A DNA stretch of 64,000 bases from Pseudidiomarina terrestris (GTDB lineage: Bacteria; Pseudomonadota; Gammaproteobacteria; Enterobacterales; Alteromonadaceae), in contig NZ_JAGGJF010000001.1 of assembly GCF_030466405.1 (NCBI RefSeq), forward strand, positions 682,001 to 746,000. Reading direction: 5' to 3'. The translations under genes and the position numbers were made by a program. Positions 42,919 to 51,612 of this stretch are shown one piece after another. How positions within the stretch are numbered: position 1 is the first letter of the stretch; the number at the start of each line of letters is the position of its first letter. Under the pieces are notes generated by a model. The model saw only the letters and a list, made by a program, of their open reading frames with translations, was not told the DNA's origin and ran no database searches.

Positions 42919-43536
42919 ATGAAACTTTACGAAACTAAAACTGCTCCGAACCCACGCCGGGTGCGCATGTTTCTGGCTGAGAAAGGCTTGCTCGACGAAG
43001 TCGAATGCATCGAAATTGATCTGCAAAAAGGTGAGAACCTGACGCCTGAGTTTGCCGCAAAAAATCCGATGAAAAAGGTTCCTGTACTTGAATTAGATAA
43101 CGGTACCTGTATCGCTGAAACCATGGCAATTTGTCGTTACTTCGAAATCGCCTATCCCGATACCGTGAATTTGCTGGGCCAGTCGGCACTTGAGCAGGCT
43201 GAAATTGAACAGTGGCTGCGCTGGCTTGATTACTACTTTTTTATCCCTTGTGGTATGGGCTTTCAACACACCAGCGGCTTCTTTAAAGACCGTATGACGC
43301 CGGTTCCTGAATGGGGTGAGTTATGTGTTAAAGACGTACACAAATTTATGCTGTTTTTAAACGAGCACCTTGAGGGCAAAGACTTCATTTGCTGCGACCG
43401 CTTCACGGCTGCAGATATTACCGCATTCGCCGTTGCTGCCTTCGCCCGGGTTATCAAGATTCGTGTCGACGATAGCCTGCCACATCTGCTGAAATGGTAT
43501 AAAGCAATGCAGTCCCGCCCCTCCGCCGAGGTTTAG
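42919..43536 (+). CDS. Glutathione S-transferase
   Basis: A 205-residue GST. The N-terminal thioredoxin-like domain (1-80) contains KTAPNPRRVRMFLAEKG, NPMKKVPVLELDNG (cis-Pro) and IAETMAICRYFE (glutathione-binding Glu and Thr), and the C-terminal helical domain holds the motif FTAADITAFAVAAF. It conjugates or reduces substrates with glutathione. The substrate class cannot be named. GAGGTGA precedes the ATG. Its stop overlaps the convergent DUF4434 gene's stop by 4 bases. Confidence 0.92.
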   Translation: MKLYETKTAPNPRRVRMFLAEKGLLDEVECIEIDLQKGENLTPEFAAKNPMKKVPVLELDNGTCIAETMAICRYFEIAYPDTVNLLGQSALEQAEIEQWLRWLDYYFFIPCGMGFQHTSGFFKDRMTPVPEWGELCVKDVHKFMLFLNEHLEGKDFICCDRFTAADITAFAVAAFARVIKIRVDDSLPHLLKWYKAMQSRPSAEV

Positions 43537-44510
43537 TCCTTGCCTGGCGGATGGGTGATCAGATCAGATAAATACAGCAACCCTGCCGCTTCCGGCAAGT
43601 AGCGTAACGAAAATAAGATACGCGGGTGGCAGTCTGGCTGGCGAGCCTGGGCTTTGGCCAGCTCTGCCGGGGTTGCCGGACGGGCGCGAAAGGGCTGTTG
43701 CGAGGTCTGGATGAAGGCTTCATTAATCAGCCCTACGTCGCAGTTGAGGTGCGCAAAATAAGCTTCGCGCTGCGTCGCCGTCAACGCTTGTGTGCCTGCA
43801 CCGTCCTGCAACCATACCTGATAGCCGAGATCCTGTATTTGCTGCAGCCAGGCGCCGAATTCACTGGCTGGCAACTCAGCGCTCATAAAGACACTTATCG
43901 CAAGCGGCGACCGGCCTAGTCGCTGTTTCAACTGCCTGAGAAAGTCATGCAATTGCCGACGCTCAGCGGCAGTGGCGAAGTACGCATCGCTTAACTCAAG
44001 GGGAATATACCAACCTAGAAACTGCGCTTGATGTTGCTGTATCCATCCTTGCCAACGCGCAGCCGTGCCATTTACTTTACGTAAATAAGTGGTAAAAAAC
44101 TCTTGCTGCGCAGCCTTCCCCTCCGCCATTTTTGTGAAGTAGTCATGCTCAGTGTGCAAGCCCAGCCATAAAGGCATATGCCGCTGCCAGGTGCTCAACG
44201 CAGTTGCCAGCCAGGGGGTGGGCTGGCTGAAGGAATCAGCACCGTACTGAACCCATTGCACCACACCAAACTCAATCGGCGTGCGGGCGATCGACTGGAA
44301 GAGATAGTTCCAGCCGTAAGGACCCATCTCAGCGTCCCGGTTGAGCGGCTGATACATGACACCGAGTGCAGGTGAGTCAGTGTCCTGTGGCGATGTCGAC
44401 ATGCTCGGTAAGGGTAGGGTTAATACCAGCCCTAAAAGTACAGCTCGAAGCGAACGAGTAGCGCATTGTCGCCATCGTCCGCAAAATCGCTGGAAACCAC
44501 GTGCTGCCAT
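43533..44510 (-). CDS. DUF4434 exported protein, third gene of the nfr operon
   Basis: A 325-residue exported protein with a basic start and hydrophobic signal segment (about residues 21-36, AVLLGLVLTLPLP). The body appears to be the DUF4434 TIM-barrel family, with FGVVQWVQYG early, LGWYIPLELSDAYF in the middle, and IAVSVF-like strands. Such barrels resemble glycoside hydrolases; Glu in PLELSD is a candidate acid. It sits where ybcH is found after nfrA in E. coli. I infer a role in processing the exopolysaccharide. The ATG at 44510 has AGGTG five bases upstream and lies 79 bases inside the end of nfrA. Confidence 0.75.
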   Translation of the reverse strand: MAARGFQRFCGRWRQCATRSLRAVLLGLVLTLPLPSMSTSPQDTDSPALGVMYQPLNRDAEMGPYGWNYLFQSIARTPIEFGVVQWVQYGADSFSQPTPWLATALSTWQRHMPLWLGLHTEHDYFTKMAEGKAAQQEFFTTYLRKVNGTAARWQGWIQQHQAQFLGWYIPLELSDAYFATAAERRQLHDFLRQLKQRLGRSPLAISVFMSAELPASEFGAWLQQIQDLGYQVWLQDGAGTQALTATQREAYFAHLNCDVGLINEAFIQTSQQPFRARPATPAELAKAQARQPDCHPRILFSLRYLPEAAGLLYLSDLITHPPGKD

Positions 44511-47452
44511 TCGACACCTAACTCCATTCGCAGGTTATAACTGTTGTAATCGGACGCAAACCATTCTGACATCCAGCCGACGCCGAGGCCGGCGCGGGTA
44601 TCATCTGCGTCGCCAAGTGCAGCCACATCGTGCGAGGTGTCACCCTGCAGGAACCCGTATACACGCAGTGTCTGAAGGTGCGAAGGCGTCAGCTCAAAAA
44701 CTGGTCCAGACTCGATCCGGCTAAAGAATGCGGACTGGTCATCTTCGGGGAAATAAATCCCGTCGACAAAGAAAGTGCTGTACCAGAGACGCTCCATCTG
44801 TGGCTCCCACCACTTCCCTTCGCTCCAGGGACTAAGTAAATCGATGGACGCTCGCACGTAAGGCTTAAACTCTTCATCGCCATCCAATTGCTTACGAAAA
44901 CCCAAACCAAGTACCGAGTTGATCGTTTTAGTAGGCTTCCAGGTTAAGCCAACATCGAGCTCCTGACTCTCAAAAAAGTCCTGCTCACCACCTTGTAGCA
45001 GACTGATTTGTGCCCCTAAGCCACCTATAGATGCTTGCGACTCGGTGAATTCATAGGCAGCTTTTAACTGCATAAAGTAGTCGCCCTGGATATCTATGCC
45101 CTGTCCGGTGCTTGCGCGGCTGCTATCGCCTGCCCAGCCGGCAAGGGTAAATGACCACTGACTATCAACCTCGCGATGCAAACGCTGGGCTTTAAGCAAC
45201 TGCTGTGCATCCGCTTGCGGGTTATCGAGCATTTTGTCGATGGCGGCCCTGGCATAGTGGGCTGTCTTTTCATTGTTACCGGCATAGTTGAAGGCAAATG
45301 CGGCTTGGTGCAGATGTTTCACTTGCGCATTTTGCTCATTGCCCGCTAGAGCTGTGTCAAAGTAGGAGGCCGACTCAATAGGATCGCGTTCGTAAATCGT
45401 AAAGGCCAGTTCGGCCTGAAAGTGACGGTTCTGCGGATAACTTTCTACAGCGTCACGATAGAGCGCTTCCAGGGCTTCAAAATCATCTCTTTGGCGATAA
45501 ATATGAGCTCGCTCTTCAACCAATAAAGGGGAGTCAAAGCGCGCATCGGCACGTTCTAGCAGCAACAGAGTTTTATCGTCATCCTCTTGCGCCTGTGCAA
45601 TATTGACGCCCAGCAACCACCAGTCCAGCTCATGTTCTTGTCGGGACGCCTGCCAGGCGGCTTCTGCAGCGATCAAATCGCCTTGCGCGAGTGTCAATCG
45701 CGCAATGGTCAGCTCATCAGAGGAAACGCGCTCAGCTGCGGGAATCTGTCGCAGGTAGCCCAACGCTGCCGAATTATCTCCGACTCGCTCAGCAAGCGAA
45801 GCTAACGAACGCAGATCTCCCGCTGACGGCGTGTCTCCTATTGCCATTCGTAACGCGTCATAGGCAGCTTCCGGATCACGATCGATCAGACATTCTGCAC
45901 GGGTGCGAATGCCACGCTCTTTGCTGATTTCAGCCAAAGTCGCCAAGGCTGCGTCGCAGTTGCCACGCAGGCGCCAGAGCTCAGCTACGTCGACAGGGTC
46001 CGCATTGCTTCGCGCCAGCATTTCAATACGCGTCGCATCAATCTGCTCTGGTGCTCCATAGAGAATATTGACGTAGCGCGACAGCAGCACCTTACCCGGA
46101 GCGCTAGCTAAATTCACGTCGTTGAAGCCGTCCTCTAGAAGCGCGAGCGTTTCGTCGGTTTCGCCGCGTTGCCACATTAAGTACGTGGTTTTCTCCAATG
46201 CAGCTGGGTCACGGAAGCGTTCCCAGATAAGGCGCCAGGTGCGCTCTGCACTCTTGGTATCGCCGAGTTTCTCATAGGCCATTGCCAGGTAAGTCAGTTC
46301 TGCTTCGTTCTCTGCAGCGCCCTGTAATAATTGCACCTGGCGCTGCCACGCTTGCTGGTTATGGTAGTAATTCATCAATAACCGGCGTCGCTGCGCCTGC
46401 AAGGCATTGTCGGTAAACTGAACGCGCTGCACTGCTTCGTAGTGCTCAAGACGTTCCGCCAGGTTCAACCATAGGGCCGGATTTTCATGTACAGAACAGT
46501 TCACAAACTGTTGTCGGGCGGCGCTGTCTTTGTCCAGTTTTACCAGCAACTGGACCTGCTCTAAACAGCTGGTCTGGGCAGCGTCGGCAAGTGCCATGGC
46601 CGCTTCCAGTTGCCCATCTTGTTCTAGCAAAAAGTAATACTGCTTTGCATCGGCAGCCGAGAGCAGGTCACGTTCCTGCAGCCAGGCAAAATACTTCATG
46701 GCGCTGCTGCTATCAGCGCGCCCCAGGGCCTGATAGGCCAATTCCCGAATCACGCCACCGGCCGCTTTCGGGTAGCGTTGTGCAAGAGCAAACGCGCCTT
46801 TCGTGTCATTTGCTTCGATCAGCAGGTAACCATATTCAGCGATTTGCGCTGGGGCCAACTCAACCTGCGTGGAGAACTTACCGAAGTGATGCGCCGCTGC
46901 GCTAAACTGTCCTACATCCGCAGCCACTCTTGCAGCAATCAGATGTAATTCATGGGTCCATAGCGACTCAGGCAAGGCATTTAACCAGGCCCAGGCAGTC
47001 TCTTTGGACTCACGTTGTTCCAATTGATAAAGCCCTTGCTGGATCAATTCCAGACGCTGGTCGGCATCGACCCCTGCTAAAAAATCCGCCATGGCAGCGG
47101 CAGAAGGGACATTTTCTGACATTTGCGTGCGTAATAACCGCTGTTTAAGCTCAACCCGTCGCTGCGCCGGGATCGCCGCCAGATACGTCTGCGCTCGTGT
47201 CGTATCGTCACTAAGCATGGCCAGCTCAAATGCGTACTCGTAGAACGCTGTATGCTCCGGCGCAATCGCAATGGCCCGATCAAGCTCGTTCAACGCGGCC
47301 AGATACTTCTCGTCTTGCTGCAGCCGATAGGCTTTATCCACATAAGGATAGGTCCGAAACTCTTGGTAGTCGGATAAGCCCACGAAGATCGTGTCACCTA
47401 TGGTCTGTGGCGCTAGCGCCGATAAAGTAGCGATTAAACCTAAAACACGCAT
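44432..47452 (-). CDS. nfrA: NfrA-like outer-membrane exopolysaccharide protein
   Basis: A 1006-residue protein (E. coli NfrA has 990). A signal peptide (about 1-20) precedes a long TPR/Sel1-like helical array (about 25-760; for example KYLAALNELDRAIAIAPEHT and NDTKGAFALAQRYP). The C-terminal about 240 residues form a beta-barrel with alternating strands (SQWSFTLAGWAGDSS, GIDIQGDYFMQLKAAYEF, ending ALLVRFELYF with a terminal Phe suited to BamA insertion). In E. coli NfrA is the phage N4 receptor and exports the cyclic di-GMP-controlled NGR polysaccharide. Its start overlaps the nfrB end by 13 bases. Confidence 0.9.
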   Translation of the reverse strand: MRVLGLIATLSALAPQTIGDTIFVGLSDYQEFRTYPYVDKAYRLQQDEKYLAALNELDRAIAIAPEHTAFYEYAFELAMLSDDTTRAQTYLAAIPAQRRVELKQRLLRTQMSENVPSAAAMADFLAGVDADQRLELIQQGLYQLEQRESKETAWAWLNALPESLWTHELHLIAARVAADVGQFSAAAHHFGKFSTQVELAPAQIAEYGYLLIEANDTKGAFALAQRYPKAAGGVIRELAYQALGRADSSSAMKYFAWLQERDLLSAADAKQYYFLLEQDGQLEAAMALADAAQTSCLEQVQLLVKLDKDSAARQQFVNCSVHENPALWLNLAERLEHYEAVQRVQFTDNALQAQRRRLLMNYYHNQQAWQRQVQLLQGAAENEAELTYLAMAYEKLGDTKSAERTWRLIWERFRDPAALEKTTYLMWQRGETDETLALLEDGFNDVNLASAPGKVLLSRYVNILYGAPEQIDATRIEMLARSNADPVDVAELWRLRGNCDAALATLAEISKERGIRTRAECLIDRDPEAAYDALRMAIGDTPSAGDLRSLASLAERVGDNSAALGYLRQIPAAERVSSDELTIARLTLAQGDLIAAEAAWQASRQEHELDWWLLGVNIAQAQEDDDKTLLLLERADARFDSPLLVEERAHIYRQRDDFEALEALYRDAVESYPQNRHFQAELAFTIYERDPIESASYFDTALAGNEQNAQVKHLHQAAFAFNYAGNNEKTAHYARAAIDKMLDNPQADAQQLLKAQRLHREVDSQWSFTLAGWAGDSSRASTGQGIDIQGDYFMQLKAAYEFTESQASIGGLGAQISLLQGGEQDFFESQELDVGLTWKPTKTINSVLGLGFRKQLDGDEEFKPYVRASIDLLSPWSEGKWWEPQMERLWYSTFFVDGIYFPEDDQSAFFSRIESGPVFELTPSHLQTLRVYGFLQGDTSHDVAALGDADDTRAGLGVGWMSEWFASDYNSYNLRMELGVEWQHVVSSDFADDGDNALLVRFELYF

Positions 47453-49653
47453 GTGATTCCCGGTTGACCCGCAACCGCCTCAGCTAGTAGTTCTTTCATT
47501 TCAATTTGATGCCGCTTCTGATAGGCCAGTGCTTCATCGCGCTCCTCGTCCGAAATAATTCCCTCGCTCACCAAAAAGTCACCCAGCCGGCTTTCACTTT
47601 TCCGCGCATAGGCCATCATGACTTGTCCCATCACCGCGGGATCTAGCACTCCTGACTGAATAAGGGCTGAACCAAAAGGTATCTGACGGATGAAGTATGC
47701 GTCGCGTAAGAGTTGAACCGAGGCATCGGACAGGTTGCTTTTTTCCCTGGCTTGCGCAAGAAATTCACGCGGATCCGCCTCCTCATCGTTCATGTACCAA
47801 TAACGCAGCCCCAAGGTCACGGCGCCTTGTGTCGTAACACAGCCGCGCACAGGTCGTTTTAATTTACGACTTATGGCCGCTTCTGCTACCGGACTCAGAG
47901 CGGATTCACGGCCAACAATCAAGGTTTTCCCCTCTTCAACAAGGGGGATAATAGAGTATTTGAAGGCAATATCCGCCGGCAGTTTTTTAATCAACTCTGG
48001 ATCCAACTCAAAAGGGTCGCAGGCCTGAAATGAACTGTATTCTTGTACCGCAATAGCTTCACTCAGATCGTCAAGGCTGACAAAGCCCGCGGTGACCAGA
48101 TAAACGCCTAAACGAATCCCTTTCGGCCGTTCAAGCAGCGCGCGCTCAAGTTCGGCTTCGGTCAACTTCCCGTTACGGATTAGAATCGCGCCAATAGGCT
48201 GTTTGCGTGGCGGTGCCACGATGGGAAATACATGAGAGGTTTTATCCCAGGCAACTTTGCGCGGATCACCATGCTGCAAAACCTGTTTGATGGCTCGCAG
48301 ACTGGCCGTGAAATTTATGATCGTACCCCAGAAGATTCGAACCAGGGACATAAATCCCTGAAACCAACCGTAGTACTGTTTGGCAAAATAGAAACGTTGA
48401 AATAAGCGATTGGCCAGGAAAAATAAGTTCGCATACAGCAGGAAAATCACCACAGGCTGATCTTCGAAAATAGAGAGGACCCGATAGGAGCTGGGCACAA
48501 ATTGCTCAATAATCCATATGACCAGCAACTGAATAAACACCGCCATAGCAAAGAAACTCACGATATTGGCGATGGCTCCGCGACGGTCGCGCCACAGGAA
48601 GTAATTGATCGGCCAGCTGCGGGTCCATTTGAGTTTACGTGAGCCCTGAAAAATAATCCCGATGATCCACCGGGTCTTTTGCCGCACGGAAGTTGAAAAC
48701 GTGGTTGGAAAGTATTCGCGCACACAGACCACATTGCCATCGCGCTCGTCAACACCAGCATGCTTCTCACGCAGTTGCGCTTGCTCTAGCTTGACTGGAT
48801 AACGCACGAAGATCTCGTCCATACCCCAGCTTTTTAAACGAAAACCAATATCATAGTCTTCGGTCAGGGAGCGCACATCAAAGGGCAGCCCGTCACCTTC
48901 TTTCAACAGCCTTAAAATAGCCCGACGGCTGAAACACGTGCCTACACCAGCACTTGGCACCTGCCCGGCGAGCGACTCACGCACCACAATATCTTTACCA
49001 TGCAACTCCGCAAACTCATCCAGATAATGGGCAGCAGTGAACTCATACCAATGTTGTGGAAAAGGATAAACGGGCAACTGAATCATGTCTTTGCGGGCGA
49101 CAAGATAATTAAATAATCTCAGCTCCATACTTGAGATAACATCTTCGGCGTCGTGCAGAATATAGCCGGAGAACTCGATTTTGGTCTTCTTCTCGAACTC
49201 AATAATCGAAGCGATAATGTTATTTAGACAATCCGCTTTGCTGGTAGGCCCGGGCTCAGCGCAAATAACTTTGTGAACATTGGGGTAATGCTCGACGACG
49301 TGATCAACTTCAGCCTGGGTTTCCGGGTCGTTGGGATAGGTGCCGACGAAAATCTGGTAGTTTTCATAATCCAGCGATGCCGCTGCTTTGGCGACCATCT
49401 TGTCGACTACGCCGACTTCCTGCCAGGCTGGAATCATAATGGCGAGCGGTTTTTCCGGCTCGGCAAGTAACTTGTCAGGATCCGAATAATCGTATTTACG
49501 GTAAACCGTGAGCTTACGGTAGAGATGCCGGATCCAGTAATACGTATCGATAAACAGATCATCTAAACCGAAGATGAACAGAATCACCATCACGGCTATC
49601 GCCAGCCACTTTAAACCATAGAGGTAAAAAACAAAGACATCGAACCACGTCAT
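47440..49653 (-). CDS. nfrB: NfrB-like glycosyltransferase with MshEN domains
   Basis: A 737-residue inner-membrane protein (E. coli NfrB has 745). After helix 1 (8-30), a processive GT2 domain holds LAIMIPAWQE, the D-x-D-like HDAED (168-172), SLTEDYDIGFRL (264-275), and RQKTRW (324-329). Several helices follow (about 360-450). The C-terminus (484-737) has two MshEN-type segments that bind cyclic di-GMP in related proteins: RLGVYLVTAGFVSLDDL (about 514-530) and RLGDFLVSEGIISDEER (about 689-705). It should polymerise and export a sugar when cyclic di-GMP is bound. GGGAG precedes the ATG. Confidence 0.95.
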   Translation of the reverse strand: MTWFDVFVFYLYGLKWLAIAVMVILFIFGLDDLFIDTYYWIRHLYRKLTVYRKYDYSDPDKLLAEPEKPLAIMIPAWQEVGVVDKMVAKAAASLDYENYQIFVGTYPNDPETQAEVDHVVEHYPNVHKVICAEPGPTSKADCLNNIIASIIEFEKKTKIEFSGYILHDAEDVISSMELRLFNYLVARKDMIQLPVYPFPQHWYEFTAAHYLDEFAELHGKDIVVRESLAGQVPSAGVGTCFSRRAILRLLKEGDGLPFDVRSLTEDYDIGFRLKSWGMDEIFVRYPVKLEQAQLREKHAGVDERDGNVVCVREYFPTTFSTSVRQKTRWIIGIIFQGSRKLKWTRSWPINYFLWRDRRGAIANIVSFFAMAVFIQLLVIWIIEQFVPSSYRVLSIFEDQPVVIFLLYANLFFLANRLFQRFYFAKQYYGWFQGFMSLVRIFWGTIINFTASLRAIKQVLQHGDPRKVAWDKTSHVFPIVAPPRKQPIGAILIRNGKLTEAELERALLERPKGIRLGVYLVTAGFVSLDDLSEAIAVQEYSSFQACDPFELDPELIKKLPADIAFKYSIIPLVEEGKTLIVGRESALSPVAEAAISRKLKRPVRGCVTTQGAVTLGLRYWYMNDEEADPREFLAQAREKSNLSDASVQLLRDAYFIRQIPFGSALIQSGVLDPAVMGQVMMAYARKSESRLGDFLVSEGIISDEERDEALAYQKRHQIEMKELLAEAVAGQPGITCVF

Positions 49654-49693
49654 ACGAAATGCTCCCGTCCATGACGGTGAAATAAACTATTTG

Positions 49694-49716
49694 CAACTAA
49701 TGTGTTTAATTAGTTG
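49694..49716. promoter_or_regulatory. Inverted repeat upstream of nfrB
   Basis: CAACTAAT and ATTAGTTG form a perfect 8-base inverted repeat with a 7-base spacer, about 40 bases before the nfrB start. The flanks are AT-rich. It may be an operator or a 5' leader hairpin. The 230-base gap between nfrB and the EAL gene otherwise shows no gene. Confidence 0.4.
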
Positions 49717-49883
49717 ACCGCAAGGGTTCTGTCAACACATCTGATTTCATGTTTAATTCTAGTACGGGCAGCAGATTAAGCCATTTATCCGGCGAAAAAG
49801 CTGAAAATGGCTCTATAACATTGTTAATGTTTTTTCTGGAAGGGGAAAAATAAGTTAACAGGCTAGCGTTTTGCGTGAACTCT

Positions 49884-50651
49884 CTAACAGAGGGGAGAAA
49901 AATCAACTTCCGGCAGGCTTTCAAAGCCCGGCTTCGCGAAGTAGTACCCCTGCATAAAGCGTATACCCAGCTTCGTCAGCACATTGAGTTCAGCTTCGGT
50001 TTCAACACCTTCAGCAAGCACTTTGGTTCCCTGCAGCTCACATTGCTGAATCACCTCTTTTACCTGCTTTTGCTTTTCCGGGGATTGATCGATGTCCTGT
50101 ATCAGGCTTCGATCCAGTTTTAGAATGTGCGGTCTTATCTCGACCAGCCAGCTCAGGCTGGTGTAGCCTGCACCGTAATCATCAATTGCCGTCTGAAAGC
50201 CGCGTGCGGAGTAGCTACTGAAAATACGCTGCAAGTGAGACTTATCAACGATCTCTTCACCTTCAGTGACTTCGAAAACCAGCTTGGTCAAATCAAAACC
50301 GTATAAATCAGCAGCTTCAATGGTTGCCCGAATGCAGGTTTCGGGACTGTAGACAGCATTGGGTAAAAAGTTAATGTGCAAGTAGCAATCGATGCCAAGG
50401 CGAGCTGCGGTTTCAATCGCTTTTACGCGACAGGCCTGATCGAAATAATAGCGGTTGTCGTGGTTAATTTGCTCAAACACCCAGCCGGCGCCCTGACCTT
50501 CTGTACCTCGAACCAGTGCCTCGTAACCACAAATACGTTGCTCCTGACAGTCGATAATTGGCTAAAAAGCCATGGTGATTTCGAAACCTAAATCCTTCCC
50601 TGCCAGGCAATCTTTGCACGTCTGCTGACGTATCGATGCGGGTATCGTCAT
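49884..50651 (-). pseudogene. EAL-domain phosphodiesterase interrupted by an amber codon
   Basis: From an ATG at 50651 (CGGAG five bases upstream) the frame runs 29 codons, meets TAG at 50562-50564, then continues unbroken to 49884 for a total of 256 codons. Across the TAG it reads EITMAF-stop-PIIDCQEQRICGYEALVRG, where EAL proteins normally have Gln (MAFQPIVD). All other catalytic motifs remain: YEALVRG, the Asn in HINFLPNAV, FEVTEGEE, AIDDYGAGY, LKLDRSLI, AEGVETEAEL and MQGYYFAKP. A CxxC pair (TCKDC) precedes the domain. The most likely cause is one C-to-T change (CAG to TAG). A downstream ATG at 50480 would lack the EAL motif. Confidence 0.9.
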
Positions 50652-50670
50652 GGAAGCTCCGTTTTTTCCT

Positions 50671-51612
50671 TTAGACATTTGTAGTTAACCAAACGAGACT
50701 CCCAACGGCAATGATCAACCAGAGCATGACTGCTAATAATAATGGCTTTAACCCCGCTGCACGAATTCGTTGAAGTGTTAAGCTTAGCCCAATTAGAAAC
50801 AAACAAAAAACAAGCAGTTGTTTACCCATCGCAAAAAGCAGGCTGAACAACGCTTCCTGTTCAGGCCAATAGGATGCGATCCCAGCGCTCGCGATGAAGC
50901 CGCCGATAAACCATGGCACCACCATCTTGGTTGTGCTTTTGTGTTTCTGCGAGCGCGCGAATACCCAGGCCGAAACAAGTGCCACGGGTACAATCCACAG
51001 CGCCCGCGCCAGCTTGGCTGTCGTCGCTACCACCAAAGCTTCATCGCCATAAGCCTCAGCTGCGCCGACCACCGATGACGTGTCGTGAATAGCGATAGCA
51101 GACCAAAGCCCAAAGGTCACCTGATCAAGCTCAAGCAAACGACCTATGATGGGAAATACAAGTAATGCTATGGCGTTGAGAATAAACACCACTGCCAACG
51201 CCAGCGCCATCTGATCACTGCGCGCCCGTATCGCTGGCCCCACAGCAGCGATCGCGCTGCCGCCGCAAATCGCCGTTCCCGAACCAATAAGGTGCGCTGT
51301 AGCGGTTTCCAGGCCAAGCCATTTGCCCAACAGCAGCCCGAGCACCAGGGTTAGCACAATGGAGACCACGATGAGTCCCAGGGCGTCACCGGTAATGGCA
51401 AGGGCAACGTCCAGCTGGATACCAAACCCTAATAAGACAATCGCCACCGCCAGTAAACGTTTGGCGAGTTGGCCGGGGTTAAGCTGCCGTGGAACCAACC
51501 CGAAGCCAGCCAGAATAAAGCCAAGTACCAGCGCCAGCGGCGAAGAGATGAAGCCGGCCAGTGCCAGTCCGCCGCCGATTAAGAAGGCAAGGTAAGGAAG
51601 CACAGTCGCCAT
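50671..51612 (-). CDS. yeiH: YeiH/UPF0324 family putative sulfate exporter
   Basis: A 313-residue membrane protein with about nine or ten helices. Family marks include LLGFGIQLDVAL, LIGSGTAICGGSAIAAVGPAI (the conserved GTAICGGSAIAA), and AIAIHDTSSVVGAAEAYG (the HDTSSVVGA motif). Members are annotated as sulfate or sulfite-type exporters. Its ATG overlaps the stop of the upstream metallo-beta-lactamase-fold gene by one base (TGATG), implying coupled translation. The EAL-type gene starts 19 bases after its stop on the same strand. Confidence 0.92.
   Translation of the reverse strand: MATVLPYLAFLIGGGLALAGFISSPLALVLGFILAGFGLVPRQLNPGQLAKRLLAVAIVLLGFGIQLDVALAITGDALGLIVVSIVLTLVLGLLLGKWLGLETATAHLIGSGTAICGGSAIAAVGPAIRARSDQMALALAVVFILNAIALLVFPIIGRLLELDQVTFGLWSAIAIHDTSSVVGAAEAYGDEALVVATTAKLARALWIVPVALVSAWVFARSQKHKSTTKMVVPWFIGGFIASAGIASYWPEQEALFSLLFAMGKQLLVFCLFLIGLSLTLQRIRAAGLKPLLLAVMLWLIIAVGSLVWLTTNV

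Noticed and set aside
44356-44724. 122-codon plus-strand frame over the nfrA and DUF4434 junction
   Set aside because: It is antisense to the nfrA barrel end and shows no domain, so the overlapping nfr genes explain the region.
49706-49924. 72-codon minus-strand frame between the EAL gene and nfrB
   Set aside because: It overlaps the end of the EAL-domain frame, has no Shine-Dalgarno and no recognisable pattern.
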